In this document: positions 32,101 to 41,237 of the stretch, one piece after another
Numbering within the stretch: position 1 is the stretch's first letter
Layout of the letters: every line of letters starts with the position of its first letter
From: Actinomyces radicidentis
GTDB lineage: Bacteria > Actinomycetota > Actinomycetes > Actinomycetales > Actinomycetaceae
Direction of reading: 5' to 3'
Assembly: GCF_001553565.1 (NCBI RefSeq)
Contig: NZ_CP014228.1
Coordinates: forward strand, 2,604,001 to 2,668,000
DNA: 64,000 bases
Made by a program: the position numbers and the translations under genes
Notes under the pieces: generated by a model
What the model saw: only the letters and a program-made list of their open reading frames with translations
The model's database searches: none
What the model was told of the DNA's origin: nothing

Positions 32101-33675
32101 GTTCGTCACCTGGGCGAAGAGCTGTGTGAAGTAGTCGAAGACGAGGCGCGGGCGGCTGGAGAGCACCGCGATGGGGGTGTCGGTTCCCATGGATCCGATC
32201 GCCTCGGCGCCGCCCACGGCCATCGGGGTCAGGAGCGTGGAGAGCTCCTCGTGGGTGTAGCCGAAGGTCTGCTGGCGGCGCAGGACGGAGGAGGCGGAGT
32301 GGCCGACGTGCTCGCGGGCCGGGAGGTCCTCGAGGCGGACCATGTTCTCGGCGAGCCACTCGTCGTAGGGGGCCTCGGCGGCGAGACCGGACTTGATCTC
32401 GGCGTCGGGGACGATGCGGCCCGAGTCGAGGTCGACGAGGAACATGGTCCCCGGCTCGAGGCGCCCGCGGGCGGCGATGTTGGACTCATCGATGGGCAGG
32501 ACACCGGTCTCGGAGGCGAGGACCACGGTGCCGTCCTTCGTGGCGGTCCAGCGGCCGGGGCGCAGGCCGTTGCGGTCCATGACGGCGCCGACCTGGCGGC
32601 CGTCGGTGAAGACCATGGCGGCTGGCCCGTCCCATGGCTCGACGATGTTGGCGCTGTACTCGTAGAAGGCGCGGACCCTGGGGTCCATCGTCGTGTTCTT
32701 CTCCCAGGCCTCGGGCACGAGCATGGCCATGGCGTGGGGCATGGAGCGGCCGGCGAGGGTGAGGAGCTCGAAGACCTCGTCGAAGGAGGCGGAGTCGGAG
32801 CCGCCCTGGGTGCACACCGGCAGGAGGGGCTCGAGGTCGCCGAGGAGCTCGGAGCTCATGAGGCCCTCGCGGGCGGCCATCCAGTTGCGGTTGCCGCGCA
32901 CCGTGTTGATCTCGCCGTTGTGGGCGATCATGCGGAAGGGCTGGGCGAGGGGCCACGACGGGAAGGTGTTCGTGGAGAAGCGCGAGTGGACGAGCGCCAC
33001 GCGGGTGGCGACGCGCTCGTCGGTGAGGTCCGGGAAGAAAGGGGCGAGCTGCTCGGTGGTGAGCATGCCCTTGTAGACGAGCGTCCTGGAGGACAGGGAG
33101 GCCATGTAGACGCCGGCCTCCTTCTGAGCGCGGCGGCGCAGGCGGTAGGCGAGGCGGTCGAGGGCGACGCCGCTGGCGCGTCCGGCCCGGTCGGTGACGA
33201 CGAGGTGGCGGAACTCCGGCATGGCGCCGCGGGCGGTGGGGCCGATCATGGAGTCGTCGGTGGGGACGTCGCGCCAGCCGACGACGCGCAGGCCCTCCTC
33301 GCGCGCGAGGCGCTCGATGGCGGCGACGGCCTGGGAGCGGGCCTGGGCGCCCTCGTGCGGGCCGGGGAGGAAGACGAGACCGACGGCGTAGGCGCCGGCC
33401 TTGGGCAGGGAGGCGACCTCCTCGCGGAAGAAGGCGTCCGGCACGGCCATGAGGATGCCGGCGCCGTCGCCGGTGTTCTCCTCGGCGCCGACGGCGCCGC
33501 GGTGGTCGAGGCGGGCGAGGACGTGGAGGGCGTCGGAGACGACGGAGTGGGCGGGGGCGCCGTCGAGGCGCGCCACGAAGCCCATGCCGCAGGCGTCGTG
33601 CTCATGGACGGGGTCGTAGAGGCCCTGCCTCTGGGGTGCCGCCGTGCCGGCGGCGGACTGAGCGGTCTGCTGCAT
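29104..33675 (-). CDS. gltB: Glutamate synthase large subunit
   Basis: GltB converts glutamine and 2-oxoglutarate to two glutamates. The 1523-residue protein has an N-terminal class II amidotransferase domain whose nucleophile Cys29 (HDACGMGF) is exposed after removal of a 28-residue propeptide. Next comes the central domain, then the FMN/2-oxoglutarate synthase domain ([28 protein letters not shown], and the Cys cluster [21 protein letters not shown] for a 3Fe-4S centre near 1120). The C-terminal beta-helix (GXXXG repeats such as [17 protein letters not shown]) follows. RBS AGAGAGG precedes the ATG. Confidence 0.97.
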   Translation of the reverse strand: MQQTAQSAAGTAAPQRQGLYDPVHEHDACGMGFVARLDGAPAHSVVSDALHVLARLDHRGAVGAEENTGDGAGILMAVPDAFFREEVASLPKAGAYAVGLVFLPGPHEGAQARSQAVAAIERLAREEGLRVVGWRDVPTDDSMIGPTARGAMPEFRHLVVTDRAGRASGVALDRLAYRLRRRAQKEAGVYMASLSSRTLVYKGMLTTEQLAPFFPDLTDERVATRVALVHSRFSTNTFPSWPLAQPFRMIAHNGEINTVRGNRNWMAAREGLMSSELLGDLEPLLPVCTQGGSDSASFDEVFELLTLAGRSMPHAMAMLVPEAWEKNTTMDPRVRAFYEYSANIVEPWDGPAAMVFTDGRQVGAVMDRNGLRPGRWTATKDGTVVLASETGVLPIDESNIAARGRLEPGTMFLVDLDSGRIVPDAEIKSGLAAEAPYDEWLAENMVRLEDLPAREHVGHSASSVLRRQQTFGYTHEELSTLLTPMAVGGAEAIGSMGTDTPIAVLSSRPRLVFDYFTQLFAQVTNPPLDSYREELVTSMSAAIGPEPNFLADVPEHARKLVIPFPVLTSDQLAQLTHIGRAKAAKGFTATKIKGLFRVSGGEAALRERLEEIFAEVDAAAEAGTSFVILSDRESTAEMAPIPSLLLTSAVHHHLLRKHTRTQVGLVVEAGDVREVHHVALLIGYGAAAVCPYLAMESVEDLARSGAIKVEPDKAVENLVHALGHGVLKVMSKMGISTVASYRGAQVFQAVGLSQELVDEYFTGTPTPLGGIGLDVIAEEVLARHLQAYPPSGISPAHRTLQTGGDYQWRREGEDHLFNPATISRLQYATRTEQREVFRRYTDEINDQSEQLMTLRGLMRMRTEDVEPVPLEEVESVEEIVKRFATGAMSYGSISREAHETLAIAMNRLGGKSNTGEGGESRERLHDPERCSKIKQVASGRFGVTAEYLTFAEDIQIKMAQGAKPGEGGQLPAHKVYPWVAEVRRSTPGVGLVSPPPHHDIYSIEDLAQLISDLKNANEEARVHVKLVSEIGVGTVAAGVSKAKADVVLISGFDGGTGAAPLTSVKHAGAPWEIGLAEAQQTLVLNDLRDRIVVQCDGQLKTGRDVVIAALLGAEEFGFATTALVVSGCIMMRKCHLDTCPVGVATQNPVLRQRFSGRPEFIVTFFRYIAEEVREILASLGLRSIEEAVGRADLLDTEKAVSHWKSEGLDLSPVLTMAQPSPGSSLHHVKGQEHGLESVLDRTLIKLAAPALSKGEHVSITQPIQNTDRTVGTMLGHEIAKKYGDEGLADGTVEINLSGSAGQSLGAFLPHGVTIRLTGDANDYVGKSLCGGRVAVHPSKDASFVAEEQVIAGNVIGYGAIAGELFIRGRVGERFAVRNSGATLVAEGAGDHALEYMTGGTAVILGATGRNVAAGMSGGTGYVLDLDRAKMNAEVLSSGAIELSELDDSDVDVLTTVLREHVEETGSAVAQRLLDDPDQLRSRFTRVLPRQYAAVRRILADAAASGLTPSDPTVWDSILEVSRG

Positions 33676-33769
33676 GGAGCGCGTCCTCTCTCGGTGGGTC
33701 GGCGCCCGCGCTCGTGACCGAGATGCGGGACAACCGTGTCTCGTCAGAGCCGACGCTCCCAGCGACGGG

Positions 33770-34696
33770 TTACGCCTCTATTTCATGATCGGCGCGTTGC
33801 GAATCCGCGGGTGCATCGGTGCCATCGCCATTATCCCGCCTGATCGTGTCAGGTGCGTGTCGGTGTGTGGCCACCAGGTAGCCCGCCAGACCCGTCAGGA
33901 AGACGATGAGCGAGGTCCAGTCGTTGAGACGCAGTCCGAGGATCCGCTGCGCGTCGTCGATCCGGAGGGCCTCGATCCAGCCGCGGCCGAGCGTGTAGAC
34001 CATGAGGTACGCCCAGATGAGGCGGCCGCCGGTGGCGCCGTCGCGCCGTCGCAGACGGCGGTCGAGCCACAGGAGGAAGGCCGCCCCCGCGAGGTTCCAG
34101 AGGAGCTCGTAGAGGAAGGTCGGGTGGAAGAGCGTCCCGGCCGCGTAGCCGTCCGGCAGGTGCGCGGTGTCGATCTCGAGGCCCCAGGGAAGGGTGGTGG
34201 GACGTCCGAAGAGCTCCTGGTTGAAGTAGTTGCCGAGCCGGCCCACGGCCTGCGCGATGAGGAGGGCCGGGGCGACGGCGTCGGCCATGGGGGCGAGCCT
34301 GAGCCCGCGGTGGTGCAGGAGCCAGGCGCCGGAGGCGACGCCGAAGGCCACGCCTCCCCAGATGCCCAGTCCGCCGTGCCAGACCTGCGGGATGAGGGCG
34401 AGGTCGCCGTCGGGGCCGAAGTAGGCGTCCGGGGAGGTGATGACGTGGTAGAGACGGGCGCCGACGATCCCGACGGGCACGGCGAGGATGGCGATGTCGA
34501 GGGCGACGTCCTGGTCGCCGCCGCGGGCCCGGTAGCGGCGGTCGGTGAGCCACACGGCGATGAAGACGCCGGTGAGGATGCACAGGGCGTAGGCGCGGAT
34601 CGGGATCGGCCCGACGTACCAGACGCCCCGGGACGGGCTCGGGATCGCGGCCGGCAGGCTCGCCAGCCCCTCCAGAACGGTGGTGGCGGCGTGCAC
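33770..34696 (-). CDS. lgt: Prolipoprotein diacylglyceryl transferase
   Basis: Lgt attaches diacylglycerol to the lipobox Cys of prolipoproteins in the membrane. The 308-residue protein has seven or so membrane segments and the Lgt signature [13 protein letters not shown] near residues 152-164, with the preceding HGGLGIWGG block (essential His-Gly) and the later [11 protein letters not shown] and GLRLNDWTS segments. The GTG start at 34696 directly abuts the stop of the TrpC-like gene, so the two are co-transcribed. The C-terminal tail is hydrophilic. Confidence 0.96.
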   Translation of the reverse strand: MHAATTVLEGLASLPAAIPSPSRGVWYVGPIPIRAYALCILTGVFIAVWLTDRRYRARGGDQDVALDIAILAVPVGIVGARLYHVITSPDAYFGPDGDLALIPQVWHGGLGIWGGVAFGVASGAWLLHHRGLRLAPMADAVAPALLIAQAVGRLGNYFNQELFGRPTTLPWGLEIDTAHLPDGYAAGTLFHPTFLYELLWNLAGAAFLLWLDRRLRRRDGATGGRLIWAYLMVYTLGRGWIEALRIDDAQRILGLRLNDWTSLIVFLTGLAGYLVATHRHAPDTIRRDNGDGTDAPADSQRADHEIEA

Positions 34697-35521
34697 TCAG
34701 AGGGCCTCTCGGTGGGTGGAGTTGAGCAGGGCGGGGTGCGAGCCGGCGGCGACGAGCTCGGCGACCATCTGCTGGGGGTCGGCGGAGCGGATGACGGCCT
34801 CCCCCACGAGGACGACGTCGGCGCCGGCGCGGGCGTAGGCCATGACGTCGTGGGGGCCGGCGACCCCGCCCTCGGCGACGCGGATGGTGGCGGTGGGCAG
34901 CACCTCGGCGACCTGCTCGAAGAGGGAGCGGTCGACCTCGAGGGTGTCGGGGTCGCGGGCGTCGACGGCGACGCAGCGGGCCCCGGCCTCGACGGCCGAG
35001 AGCGCCTCGCGGCGGGAGTGGGCCTCGACGACGGCGAGCATGCCGAGGGAGTGGGTGCGCTCGATGAGGGACTCCAGGACGAGCGCCTCGAGGCGGGCGT
35101 CGAGGGTGAGCATGTCGGCGCCGTGGGCGCGGGCCTCGTGCACCTGGTAGGGGGTGACGACAACGTCGTTGACGAGGACGGGGACCTCGACGGCGGTCCG
35201 CACGGCGTCGAGGTCCGCGAGGGCGCCGTGGGAGCGGGTGGGCTCGGTGACGACGGAGACGCTCGCCGCTCCCCCGGCCTCGTAGAAGCGGGCGAGGACG
35301 GCGGGGTCGCCGACGCCGGAGAGGTCGGCGAAGGTGGCGGTGGCGCGCTTGACCTCGGCGATGACGGAGACGGCACGGCCCGGCTGGCGCAGGACGGCGG
35401 CGGCGTCGACGGCTCCGGGGGCGAGACGGACGGCCTCGCGGAGGTCCTCGAGGGGGACGCGCTCCTGCCGGAGGGCGACCTCGGCGCGCGAGGCGTCGGC
35501 GAGCTCGTCGAAGCGGATCAC
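34697..35521 (-). CDS. TrpC-like protein with altered indole-3-glycerol-phosphate synthase active site
   Basis: A 274-residue (beta/alpha)8 protein clearly related to indole-3-glycerol-phosphate synthase (PYQVHEARAHGADMLTL, LGMLAVVEAHS, GPHDVMAYARAGADVVLVGEA). Several catalytic positions are changed. The general-acid Lys block LRKDF reads LVNDV, KRASPS reads KRATAT, the Asn of GVNARDL is Asp (VDARDP), and the Ser of AESGV is Gly. The Glu and Lys of IAEVK and the Glu of VVEAH remain. GTG 35521 is chosen because AAAGGTGG lies upstream and the family N-terminus starts there. It sits where trpC-trpB-trpA-lgt normally run, but trpBA are gone, so it is a diverged relic or a protein with a new role. 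Confidence 0.8.
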   Translation of the reverse strand: MIRFDELADASRAEVALRQERVPLEDLREAVRLAPGAVDAAAVLRQPGRAVSVIAEVKRATATFADLSGVGDPAVLARFYEAGGAASVSVVTEPTRSHGALADLDAVRTAVEVPVLVNDVVVTPYQVHEARAHGADMLTLDARLEALVLESLIERTHSLGMLAVVEAHSRREALSAVEAGARCVAVDARDPDTLEVDRSLFEQVAEVLPTATIRVAEGGVAGPHDVMAYARAGADVVLVGEAVIRSADPQQMVAELVAAGSHPALLNSTHREAL

Positions 35522-35672
35522 GCGCCACCACCTTTCCGAGGCGAGCCGGTCGGTCATCGGTCGGCGGCCCGCCGTGTGCGGGCGCCGGCACGGTCCCGTG
35601 CTGCCTCGCGCGGGCGGTCGTGCGGGTCTCATGGTCTACGCCGCCGTGTTACGGGGCAAATCCGCCCGGGCG

Positions 35673-35695
35673 CCGGACCCCTCCACGGGGTCCGG
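35673..35695. terminator. Terminator of the OPT transporter gene
   Basis: CCGGACCCC and GGGGTCCGG form a perfect 9-bp stem with a 5-nt loop, 34 nt after the OPT stop. Confidence 0.65.
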
Positions 35696-35728
35696 TACCC
35701 GGGCCGGTGGCGGGTGCGAGGAGGCGGG

Positions 35729-37744
35729 TCAGTCGCGCTCGCCCTCGCGGCGCGCGAGCCGGTAGAGGGCGACGAGCATGACCACGAAGACGAGGACGCC
35801 GAGGCCGGTCCCGGGGCCGGACCACCAGTCCGGCATGACGACGAGTGGCGCCTCGTTCCCCGTGGCGCCGACGATCGCGGCGAAGACGACGCCCCACAGG
35901 GACTCGCCGACGATGAGTCCGGTCGCCATGAGGGTGCCCATGCGCATGACGCGCTCGGGGTGTGCGGAGCGCTCGGCTGCACGGTTGTGGATGACGCCGA
36001 GGATGGCGCCGAGCGGGATGAGGACCGTGACCGCGCTGGGCAGGTACATGCCCATGCCGACGGCGATGGCCGGGAGCGACATGCGCTGGGTCGTCCTGGT
36101 GAGGACCTCGTCGATGATGATGACGACGACGCCGATGAGGGCGCCGAGCCCCAGCAGGCCCCAGTTGATCGAGCCGCCGAAGACGCCGGTGACGAGGGAG
36201 GAGATGAGGCTCGCCTGCGGGGCGGCGAGCGCGTTCTCCCCCGCGCCGGGGGCGCCAGCGAAGCCGAAGGCGGTCTGCATGAGGTCGAGGACGGGCGGGA
36301 TGACGATCGCGCCGAAGAGGACGCCGATGAGGAGAGCGACCTGCTGCTTCCAGGGGGTGGAGTCGACGAGCTGGCCCGTCTTGAGGTCCTGGAGGTTGTC
36401 GTTGGAGATCGTCGCGATGCCGAAGACGACGGCCGCGGTGAACAGCGTGTAGGCGACGAGCGAGGTCGTCTGGGAGTCGCTGGAGGCGCCGAAGACGAGC
36501 TTGACGACGAGCGCGGCGAGGATCGCGACCAGGATGCCGACGCCGGAGATCGGCGAGTTGGACGCGCCGATGAGACCGGCCATGTAGCCGCACACCGAGG
36601 CGACGGCGAGGCCGGTGAGGAGGATGAACGCGATCGAGACGAGGACGAGGCCGAGCGCGGAGGAGGCGATCGCGGTGCCGTGGACGAACAGCCACAGGAG
36701 GGCCCCGATCGGGAGCATGCAGGCGAGCGTCGTGATGACGACCACGCGCATGGACAGGTCCTGCTCGGTGACGGGCAGCTCCTCGCCCTTGCCGCGGCGG
36801 GCGGAGGCGGCGAGGGACTCGCGGATGCCGGAGACGATGGGCCCGAGGATCTTGATGAAGGTCCACACGGCGGCGATGGCGATGGTGCCGGCGCCGACGA
36901 AGCGGACGTCCGAGGCGAAGGTCGTCGAGACGAGGTCGGAGAGGTCGGTGCCGCTCAGGCCCGCGGCGTGGCCGGAGGTGCGCAGCGGCAGGAGGATCCC
37001 GTAGGAGATGCCGAGGCCCACGAGCATGGCGACGCCGACGCCGAGGCCGACGAGGTGGCCGACGCCGATGAGGGCGAGCGACAGCGAGGTGCCCAGCGTG
37101 GTGGCGCCCGCGCCGAGGCGGAAGGTGGACGAGACCTCGGTGCCGATGGCCTTGAGGGCGTTGAGCACGACGTAGCCGGCCGAGCAGAGGCCGCCCCAGA
37201 TGATGACGCGCAGGCCGCGGGCGGACTCCTCGGCGCCCTCGTGGGTGTCGCCGACCTTGAGGACCTCGGCCCCGGCGACGCCCTCGGGGTACGGGAGGTC
37301 GGAGTGGGTGACGAGGGCGCGGCGCAGCGGGATGGAGTACATGACGCCGAGGACGCCGCCCAGGGCGATGACGGCGACGGTCGTCCAGTACGGGAAGCCG
37401 TTCCACCAGCCGACGATGATGAGGCCGGGCAGGATGAAGATGATGGCGGAGAGCGTCCCGGCCGCCGAGGCGATCGTCTGGACGATGTTGTTCTCCTGGA
37501 CCGTGTGGTCCTTGAAGCGGCGCAGGACCGCCATGGAGATGACGGCGGCGGGGATCGACGTGGCGAAGGTGAGGCCGACCTTGAGGCCGAGGTAGACGTT
37601 CGCGGCCGTGAAGACGATCGTGATGACGCCGCCGATGAGGACGCCGCGGAGAGTGAGCTCCTTGACGGCGCCGCGGCCGGCGGCGGGGGCCGCGGCCGCG
37701 GGTCCGGTGGTGCCGGGGCCCGCCGGGGTGGCTGATGAGGACAT
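35729..37744 (-). CDS. OPT family oligopeptide (or metal-chelate) transporter
   Basis: A 671-residue membrane protein with about 14-16 hydrophobic helices. OPT hallmarks are the first helix block NVYLGLKVGLTFATSIPAAV, ENNIVQTIASAAG, DLPYPEGVAGAEVL, and a late FGGSINWGLLG segment. Bacterial OPT proteins import small peptides or metal complexes using the proton gradient. The gene stands alone between the TrpC-like gene and hisI, with its own terminator. GAGAG is the only RBS-like motif before ATG 37744. The substrate is unknown. Confidence 0.9.
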   Translation of the reverse strand: MSSSATPAGPGTTGPAAAAPAAGRGAVKELTLRGVLIGGVITIVFTAANVYLGLKVGLTFATSIPAAVISMAVLRRFKDHTVQENNIVQTIASAAGTLSAIIFILPGLIIVGWWNGFPYWTTVAVIALGGVLGVMYSIPLRRALVTHSDLPYPEGVAGAEVLKVGDTHEGAEESARGLRVIIWGGLCSAGYVVLNALKAIGTEVSSTFRLGAGATTLGTSLSLALIGVGHLVGLGVGVAMLVGLGISYGILLPLRTSGHAAGLSGTDLSDLVSTTFASDVRFVGAGTIAIAAVWTFIKILGPIVSGIRESLAASARRGKGEELPVTEQDLSMRVVVITTLACMLPIGALLWLFVHGTAIASSALGLVLVSIAFILLTGLAVASVCGYMAGLIGASNSPISGVGILVAILAALVVKLVFGASSDSQTTSLVAYTLFTAAVVFGIATISNDNLQDLKTGQLVDSTPWKQQVALLIGVLFGAIVIPPVLDLMQTAFGFAGAPGAGENALAAPQASLISSLVTGVFGGSINWGLLGLGALIGVVVIIIDEVLTRTTQRMSLPAIAVGMGMYLPSAVTVLIPLGAILGVIHNRAAERSAHPERVMRMGTLMATGLIVGESLWGVVFAAIVGATGNEAPLVVMPDWWSGPGTGLGVLVFVVMLVALYRLARREGERD

Positions 37745-37900
37745 GGTGCGCTCTCAGGTAGTGGGTGGAGTGACGCGTCCGGATACTCGTGGGACCCGGG
37801 CAAGCAGATCGCACCGTAGCACCAGCGGTCGGGACGTCCGCGTCCACCGCCTGGGACGACGTCGTCGCCGACCGCCGCGGGCACGACGTCGCGGACCGCC

Positions 37901-38329
37901 TCAGGCCCGGGCGCGCAGCTCCTCGGGGCGCTCGCCGACGGTGGCCCCGAGGTCGCCGCCGGCCTCGAAGCAGGAGCGGGCGCCGGTGTGGCACGCTGCG
38001 CCGACCTGGTCGACCTCGATGAGGAGGGCGTCGCCGTCGCAGTCGAGGGAGACGGCCTTGACGAACTGGTAGTGACCGGAGGTGTCGCCCTTGCGCCAGT
38101 ACTCCTGGCGCGAGCGGGACCAGAAGGTGACGCGACCCTCGGTGAGGGTGCGGCGCAGGGCCTCGTCGTTCATCCAGCCGACCATGAGGACCTCGCGGCT
38201 GTCGTGCTGCTGGACGACGGCGGCGACGAGCCCCCTGGGGTCGCGCTTGAGCCGGACGGCGAGCTCTGCGGGCAGCGGGGAGTCGGCGGGAGTGGTCTCA
38301 GTGGTGGTCACGGGCGGGGATTGTGCCAC
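37901..38329 (-). CDS. hisI: Phosphoribosyl-AMP cyclohydrolase
   Basis: HisI opens the purine ring of phosphoribosyl-AMP in histidine synthesis. The 142-residue single-domain protein has [30 protein letters not shown], and the metal-ligand sequence [10 protein letters not shown] followed by [14 protein letters not shown], whose Cys residues bind Zn2+. HisE (pyrophosphohydrolase) is not fused, as usual in actinobacteria. It follows hisF on the same strand with an 81-bp gap. Confidence 0.97.
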   Translation of the reverse strand: MAQSPPVTTTETTPADSPLPAELAVRLKRDPRGLVAAVVQQHDSREVLMVGWMNDEALRRTLTEGRVTFWSRSRQEYWRKGDTSGHYQFVKAVSLDCDGDALLIEVDQVGAACHTGARSCFEAGGDLGATVGERPEELRARA

Positions 38330-38410
38330 GGCCCGTCAGCCGGGGCCGGACGGGTCCGAGGAGACGCCGGCGACGGTCGGCGGGAAGACCCAGGTGACGA
38401 GGCCGGGGGC

Positions 38411-39181
38411 TCAGCGGACGGGATGGCCGGCGGCGCGCAGGGCTTCCTTGGCCTCCCCGATGGTGAGGGTCCCGTAGTGGAAGACGCTCGCGGCGAGGAC
38501 GGCGTCCGCGCCGTGGCCGGCGGCGGCGGCGAAGTCGGCGGGCCTGCCGGCGCCGCCGGAGGCGATGAGGGGGACGTCGACGCGGGAACGGACGTCGTCG
38601 ATCATCTCGAGGTCGAAGCCGCCGGTGACGCCGTCGGCGTCCATGGAGTTGAGGAGGATCTCGCCGGCGCCGAGGCCCGCGGCGCGGACCGCCCACTCGA
38701 CGGCGTCGATGCCGGTGGAGCGCGAGCCGCCGTGGGTGGTGACCTCGTAGCCGGAGGGGGTGGTGACGCCCTCCGGGCAGCGCCGGGCGTCGACGGACAG
38801 GACGATGACCTGGTTGCCGAAGCGGGTGGCGACCTCGGTGAGGAGCTCGGGGCGGGCGATGGCGGCGGTGTTGATGCCGACCTTGTCAGCGCCGGCGCGC
38901 AGGAGGGCGTCGACGTCGTCGACGCTGCGGACGCCGCCGCCGACGGTGAGGGGGACGAAGACCTGCTCGGCGGTCGAGGCGACGACGTCGAGCATGGTGG
39001 CGCGGCCCTCGGAGGAGGCGGAGACGTCGAGGAAGGTGATCTCGTCAGCGCCCTCGGCGTCGTAGCGCTTGGCGAGCTCGACGGGGTCGCCGGCGTCGCG
39101 CAGGCCCTGGAAGTTGACACCCTTGACGACGCGCCCGTCCTTGACGTCGAGACAGGGGATGACGCGGACGGCGACGCTCAT
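38411..39181 (-). CDS. hisF: Imidazole glycerol phosphate synthase cyclase subunit
   Basis: HisF takes ammonia from HisH and closes the imidazole ring. The 256-residue barrel has the catalytic Asp in [16 protein letters not shown] (Asp11), the second catalytic Asp in LNSMDADGV (near 130), and phosphate-binding GGGVRS and [11 protein letters not shown] loops. ATG 39181 is preceded by AGGAG with 5-6 nt spacing; the long open frame upstream is not coding. HisH is not in the window. Confidence 0.97.
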   Translation of the reverse strand: MSVAVRVIPCLDVKDGRVVKGVNFQGLRDAGDPVELAKRYDAEGADEITFLDVSASSEGRATMLDVVASTAEQVFVPLTVGGGVRSVDDVDALLRAGADKVGINTAAIARPELLTEVATRFGNQVIVLSVDARRCPEGVTTPSGYEVTTHGGSRSTGIDAVEWAVRAAGLGAGEILLNSMDADGVTGGFDLEMIDDVRSRVDVPLIASGGAGRPADFAAAAGHGADAVLAASVFHYGTLTIGEAKEALRAAGHPVR

Positions 39182-39280
39182 GGGGGCTCCTGGTGTCGGG
39201 AGGGTGCGGCTGCACGGGGAGAGTAGCGCGGGTGCCCGTGACGGCGCCGTGTCGTCCGCGTGCGCCGGTAGCCTGCGGGA

Positions 39281-39868
39281 GTGATCGTCCTGTCCCCCGC
39301 CCTCGCGCCGCGCCGCCTCGCCGGATGGGCGGAGGCGCCGTCGCCGAGGGGCTCGCGCGGCCGGGTCCTCGTGCTCGACGGGCTCACGGGCTCGGGGAAG
39401 TCCTCGCTCGCCGCCGAGGTCCTGCGCCGTGCGCCGGGTGCCCGTCTCCTCGCCGTCGAGGAGCACGTGCCCGGGTGGGACGGCCTGGCCGAGGGCGTCC
39501 GACGCTGCGGAGACGCTCTCACCGAGCTCGACGCCGGCCGGCCGCGGTGCCTGGTCACCTGGGACTGGGAGGCCGGCGCGCCCGGAGCCCCGCGCGAGGT
39601 CGGGCCCCTCGCGGGCGGCTGCCTCGTGCTCGAGGGCTGCGGGGCCCTCGCCGCCGCAGCCCGCCCCATCCCGCACCTCGAGGTCCTCCGGGTGCTCGTC
39701 ACCGCTCCCACTGCCCTGCGCCTGGCCCGCATCGCCGCTCGCGACGACTACGACTGGGACGTCGAGGCCTGGCAGGCCCAGGAGCGCGAGGCGTCGCGGA
39801 CGTGGCGTGCGGCGGCGAACGGGAGGCGCCCGGGCTGGGCGCCGGACGTCGTCGTGCGCGAGGGCTGA
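39281..39868 (+). CDS. P-loop nucleotide kinase-like protein
   Basis: A 195-residue protein with Walker [11 protein letters not shown] (about residues 34-43), a possible Walker [10 protein letters not shown] near 115, and basic residues near the C-terminus ([13 protein letters not shown]). It looks like the uridine-kinase/AAA-type small P-loop ATPases often annotated only as ATP-binding protein. It is divergent from hisF (99 bp between starts) and its 3' end abuts the convergent FKBP-like gene, 12 bp apart. No substrate can be assigned. Confidence 0.7.
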   Translation: MIVLSPALAPRRLAGWAEAPSPRGSRGRVLVLDGLTGSGKSSLAAEVLRRAPGARLLAVEEHVPGWDGLAEGVRRCGDALTELDAGRPRCLVTWDWEAGAPGAPREVGPLAGGCLVLEGCGALAAAARPIPHLEVLRVLVTAPTALRLARIAARDDYDWDVEAWQAQEREASRTWRAAANGRRPGWAPDVVVREG

Positions 39869-39880
39869 GCGGAGCCCCGC

Positions 39881-41152
39881 TCAGCGACCCGTGGGGCTCG
39901 GTGACGTGCTCGCGGTCCTGCTCCGGGGAGCGGACGGCCCGGCGCTCGTGCCGGCGACCGGCCGGGGCGTCACGACGACGACCGAGTCCGCCGTCGGTGC
40001 GCTCGTCACCTGGCCGCTCGGTGTGGCTGTCGCCGCGGGCAGCTGGTCGTCGTCGGCGACCCCGAGGACGTCGATGACGACGGTGACGGGCACGTCGCCA
40101 CGGGCCTGGTCCGCCGTGAGGCGCAGGAGGACGCGCGAGCCGACGGGGACGTCGACGAGGGAGCGGGCGACTCCGGCCAGCGTGCTGCGCATGTCGATGA
40201 CGCCGGGGACGACCGTGTCGCCGTATGTCGAGGAGCGCAGGCGCCCGTCCCAGCCGATCGAGGCGTAGCGCGCGATGACGCGGTCCCTGGCGGTGACCTG
40301 CCGGCCGGTGCCCTCGATGAGGGTGGAGGCGGTCGAGGAGCTCGGCGCCTTCGTGCCGGAGACGTCGATGCTCATGACGCCGCCGGCGTCGACGGAGACC
40401 TTCGGGGCGCCCGCGGGAGCGTCGCGCTCCTCGCCCTGGGAGAGCGCGGGGAGCACGTCGACGACGGTGATCTCCGTGGAGGCGGAGCCGTCGGTGGAGA
40501 CGGCGGGGGCGCGCAGGACGACGCGGGAGCCCTCGGTGGTGCCGTCGAGCGCCTGGGCGAGGTCCGTCCCGAGGCCCTTCTCCTCGAGGAGGCCCCGGTA
40601 CAGGCGCGTACCGGCCTCGGTGCCGGTCGTGTTCTCGCCGGTGAGCCCCGAGAAAGTGGCCACCGAGAGCAGGACGGCGTCGCCCGTGGCGATCCTCCGG
40701 CCCGAGCCCTCGGTGAGGACGTCGCTGCGAACCGCCGTCGCGGCGGTGAGAGGGCCGTGCAGGGCGACGACGGGCACGGCGCCGACGCGGCCGACGACGG
40801 TCAGCACGTCCTCGAGAGGTCCGTCCGCGGACACCGGGGTGGGCGTGGCGCTCGCCGTCGCCGTGGCGCCGGCTCCGTCGGCGGCCGATCCCCCGTGGAG
40901 GCCGGCGAGGCCGACGGGCACGAGGACGATGGCGACGGCGGCCAGGACGGCGAGCCCGACGGCGATGCGGCCGTGCGGGCGGGGACGGCCGAGGGCGCGG
41001 CCGAGGGCGCGCTGGGCGCCGGTGACCGGGGCGGGCTCCGTCGGCTGCGGACCGGGCGTGCCGACCTGCCGCGCGGCCGTCGGGGTGCCGGCGTCCGCGT
41101 CGGCGGGGTGCGCGTCGTCGTGCGCCTCGGGCGGGGTGTCGGGAGTGCTCAT
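39881..41152 (-). CDS. Membrane-anchored protein with FKBP-like domains, linked to pafA
   Basis: A 423-residue protein: a hydrophilic N-terminus, one membrane helix near residues 63-82 (IAVGLAVLAAVAIVLVPVG), then an extracellular part with two FKBP-type peptidyl-prolyl isomerase-like modules. Both carry the ATGDAVLLSVATFSG / ARDRVIARYASIGWDG strand pair; the first has a degenerate active-site sequence. A Ser/Thr/Pro-rich tail ends it. FKBP-type proteins commonly follow pafA in actinobacteria, which supports the call; the link to pupylation is unknown. ATG 41152 matches the family N-terminus. Confidence 0.75.
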   Translation of the reverse strand: MSTPDTPPEAHDDAHPADADAGTPTAARQVGTPGPQPTEPAPVTGAQRALGRALGRPRPHGRIAVGLAVLAAVAIVLVPVGLAGLHGGSAADGAGATATASATPTPVSADGPLEDVLTVVGRVGAVPVVALHGPLTAATAVRSDVLTEGSGRRIATGDAVLLSVATFSGLTGENTTGTEAGTRLYRGLLEEKGLGTDLAQALDGTTEGSRVVLRAPAVSTDGSASTEITVVDVLPALSQGEERDAPAGAPKVSVDAGGVMSIDVSGTKAPSSSTASTLIEGTGRQVTARDRVIARYASIGWDGRLRSSTYGDTVVPGVIDMRSTLAGVARSLVDVPVGSRVLLRLTADQARGDVPVTVVIDVLGVADDDQLPAATATPSGQVTSAPTADSVVVVTPRPVAGTSAGPSAPRSRTASTSPSPTGR

Positions 41153-41237
41153 GGGTGGGTGGAGTATCGCAGAGGGGTACGGGGCCGCGGGCGCGTTCCC
41201 GCGTCCCCCCCTGGGGAGGGAGGCGGCCCGGCCGTGC

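Noticed and set aside
28573-33717. A 1714-codon open frame antisense to gltB
   Set aside because: Shadow of glutamate synthase; low-complexity Asp/Gly/Glu-rich text with no recognisable family.
33674-37735. A 1353-codon open frame antisense to lgt, the TrpC-like gene and the OPT gene
   Set aside because: Same type of shadow; it runs across intergenic terminators and has no motif.
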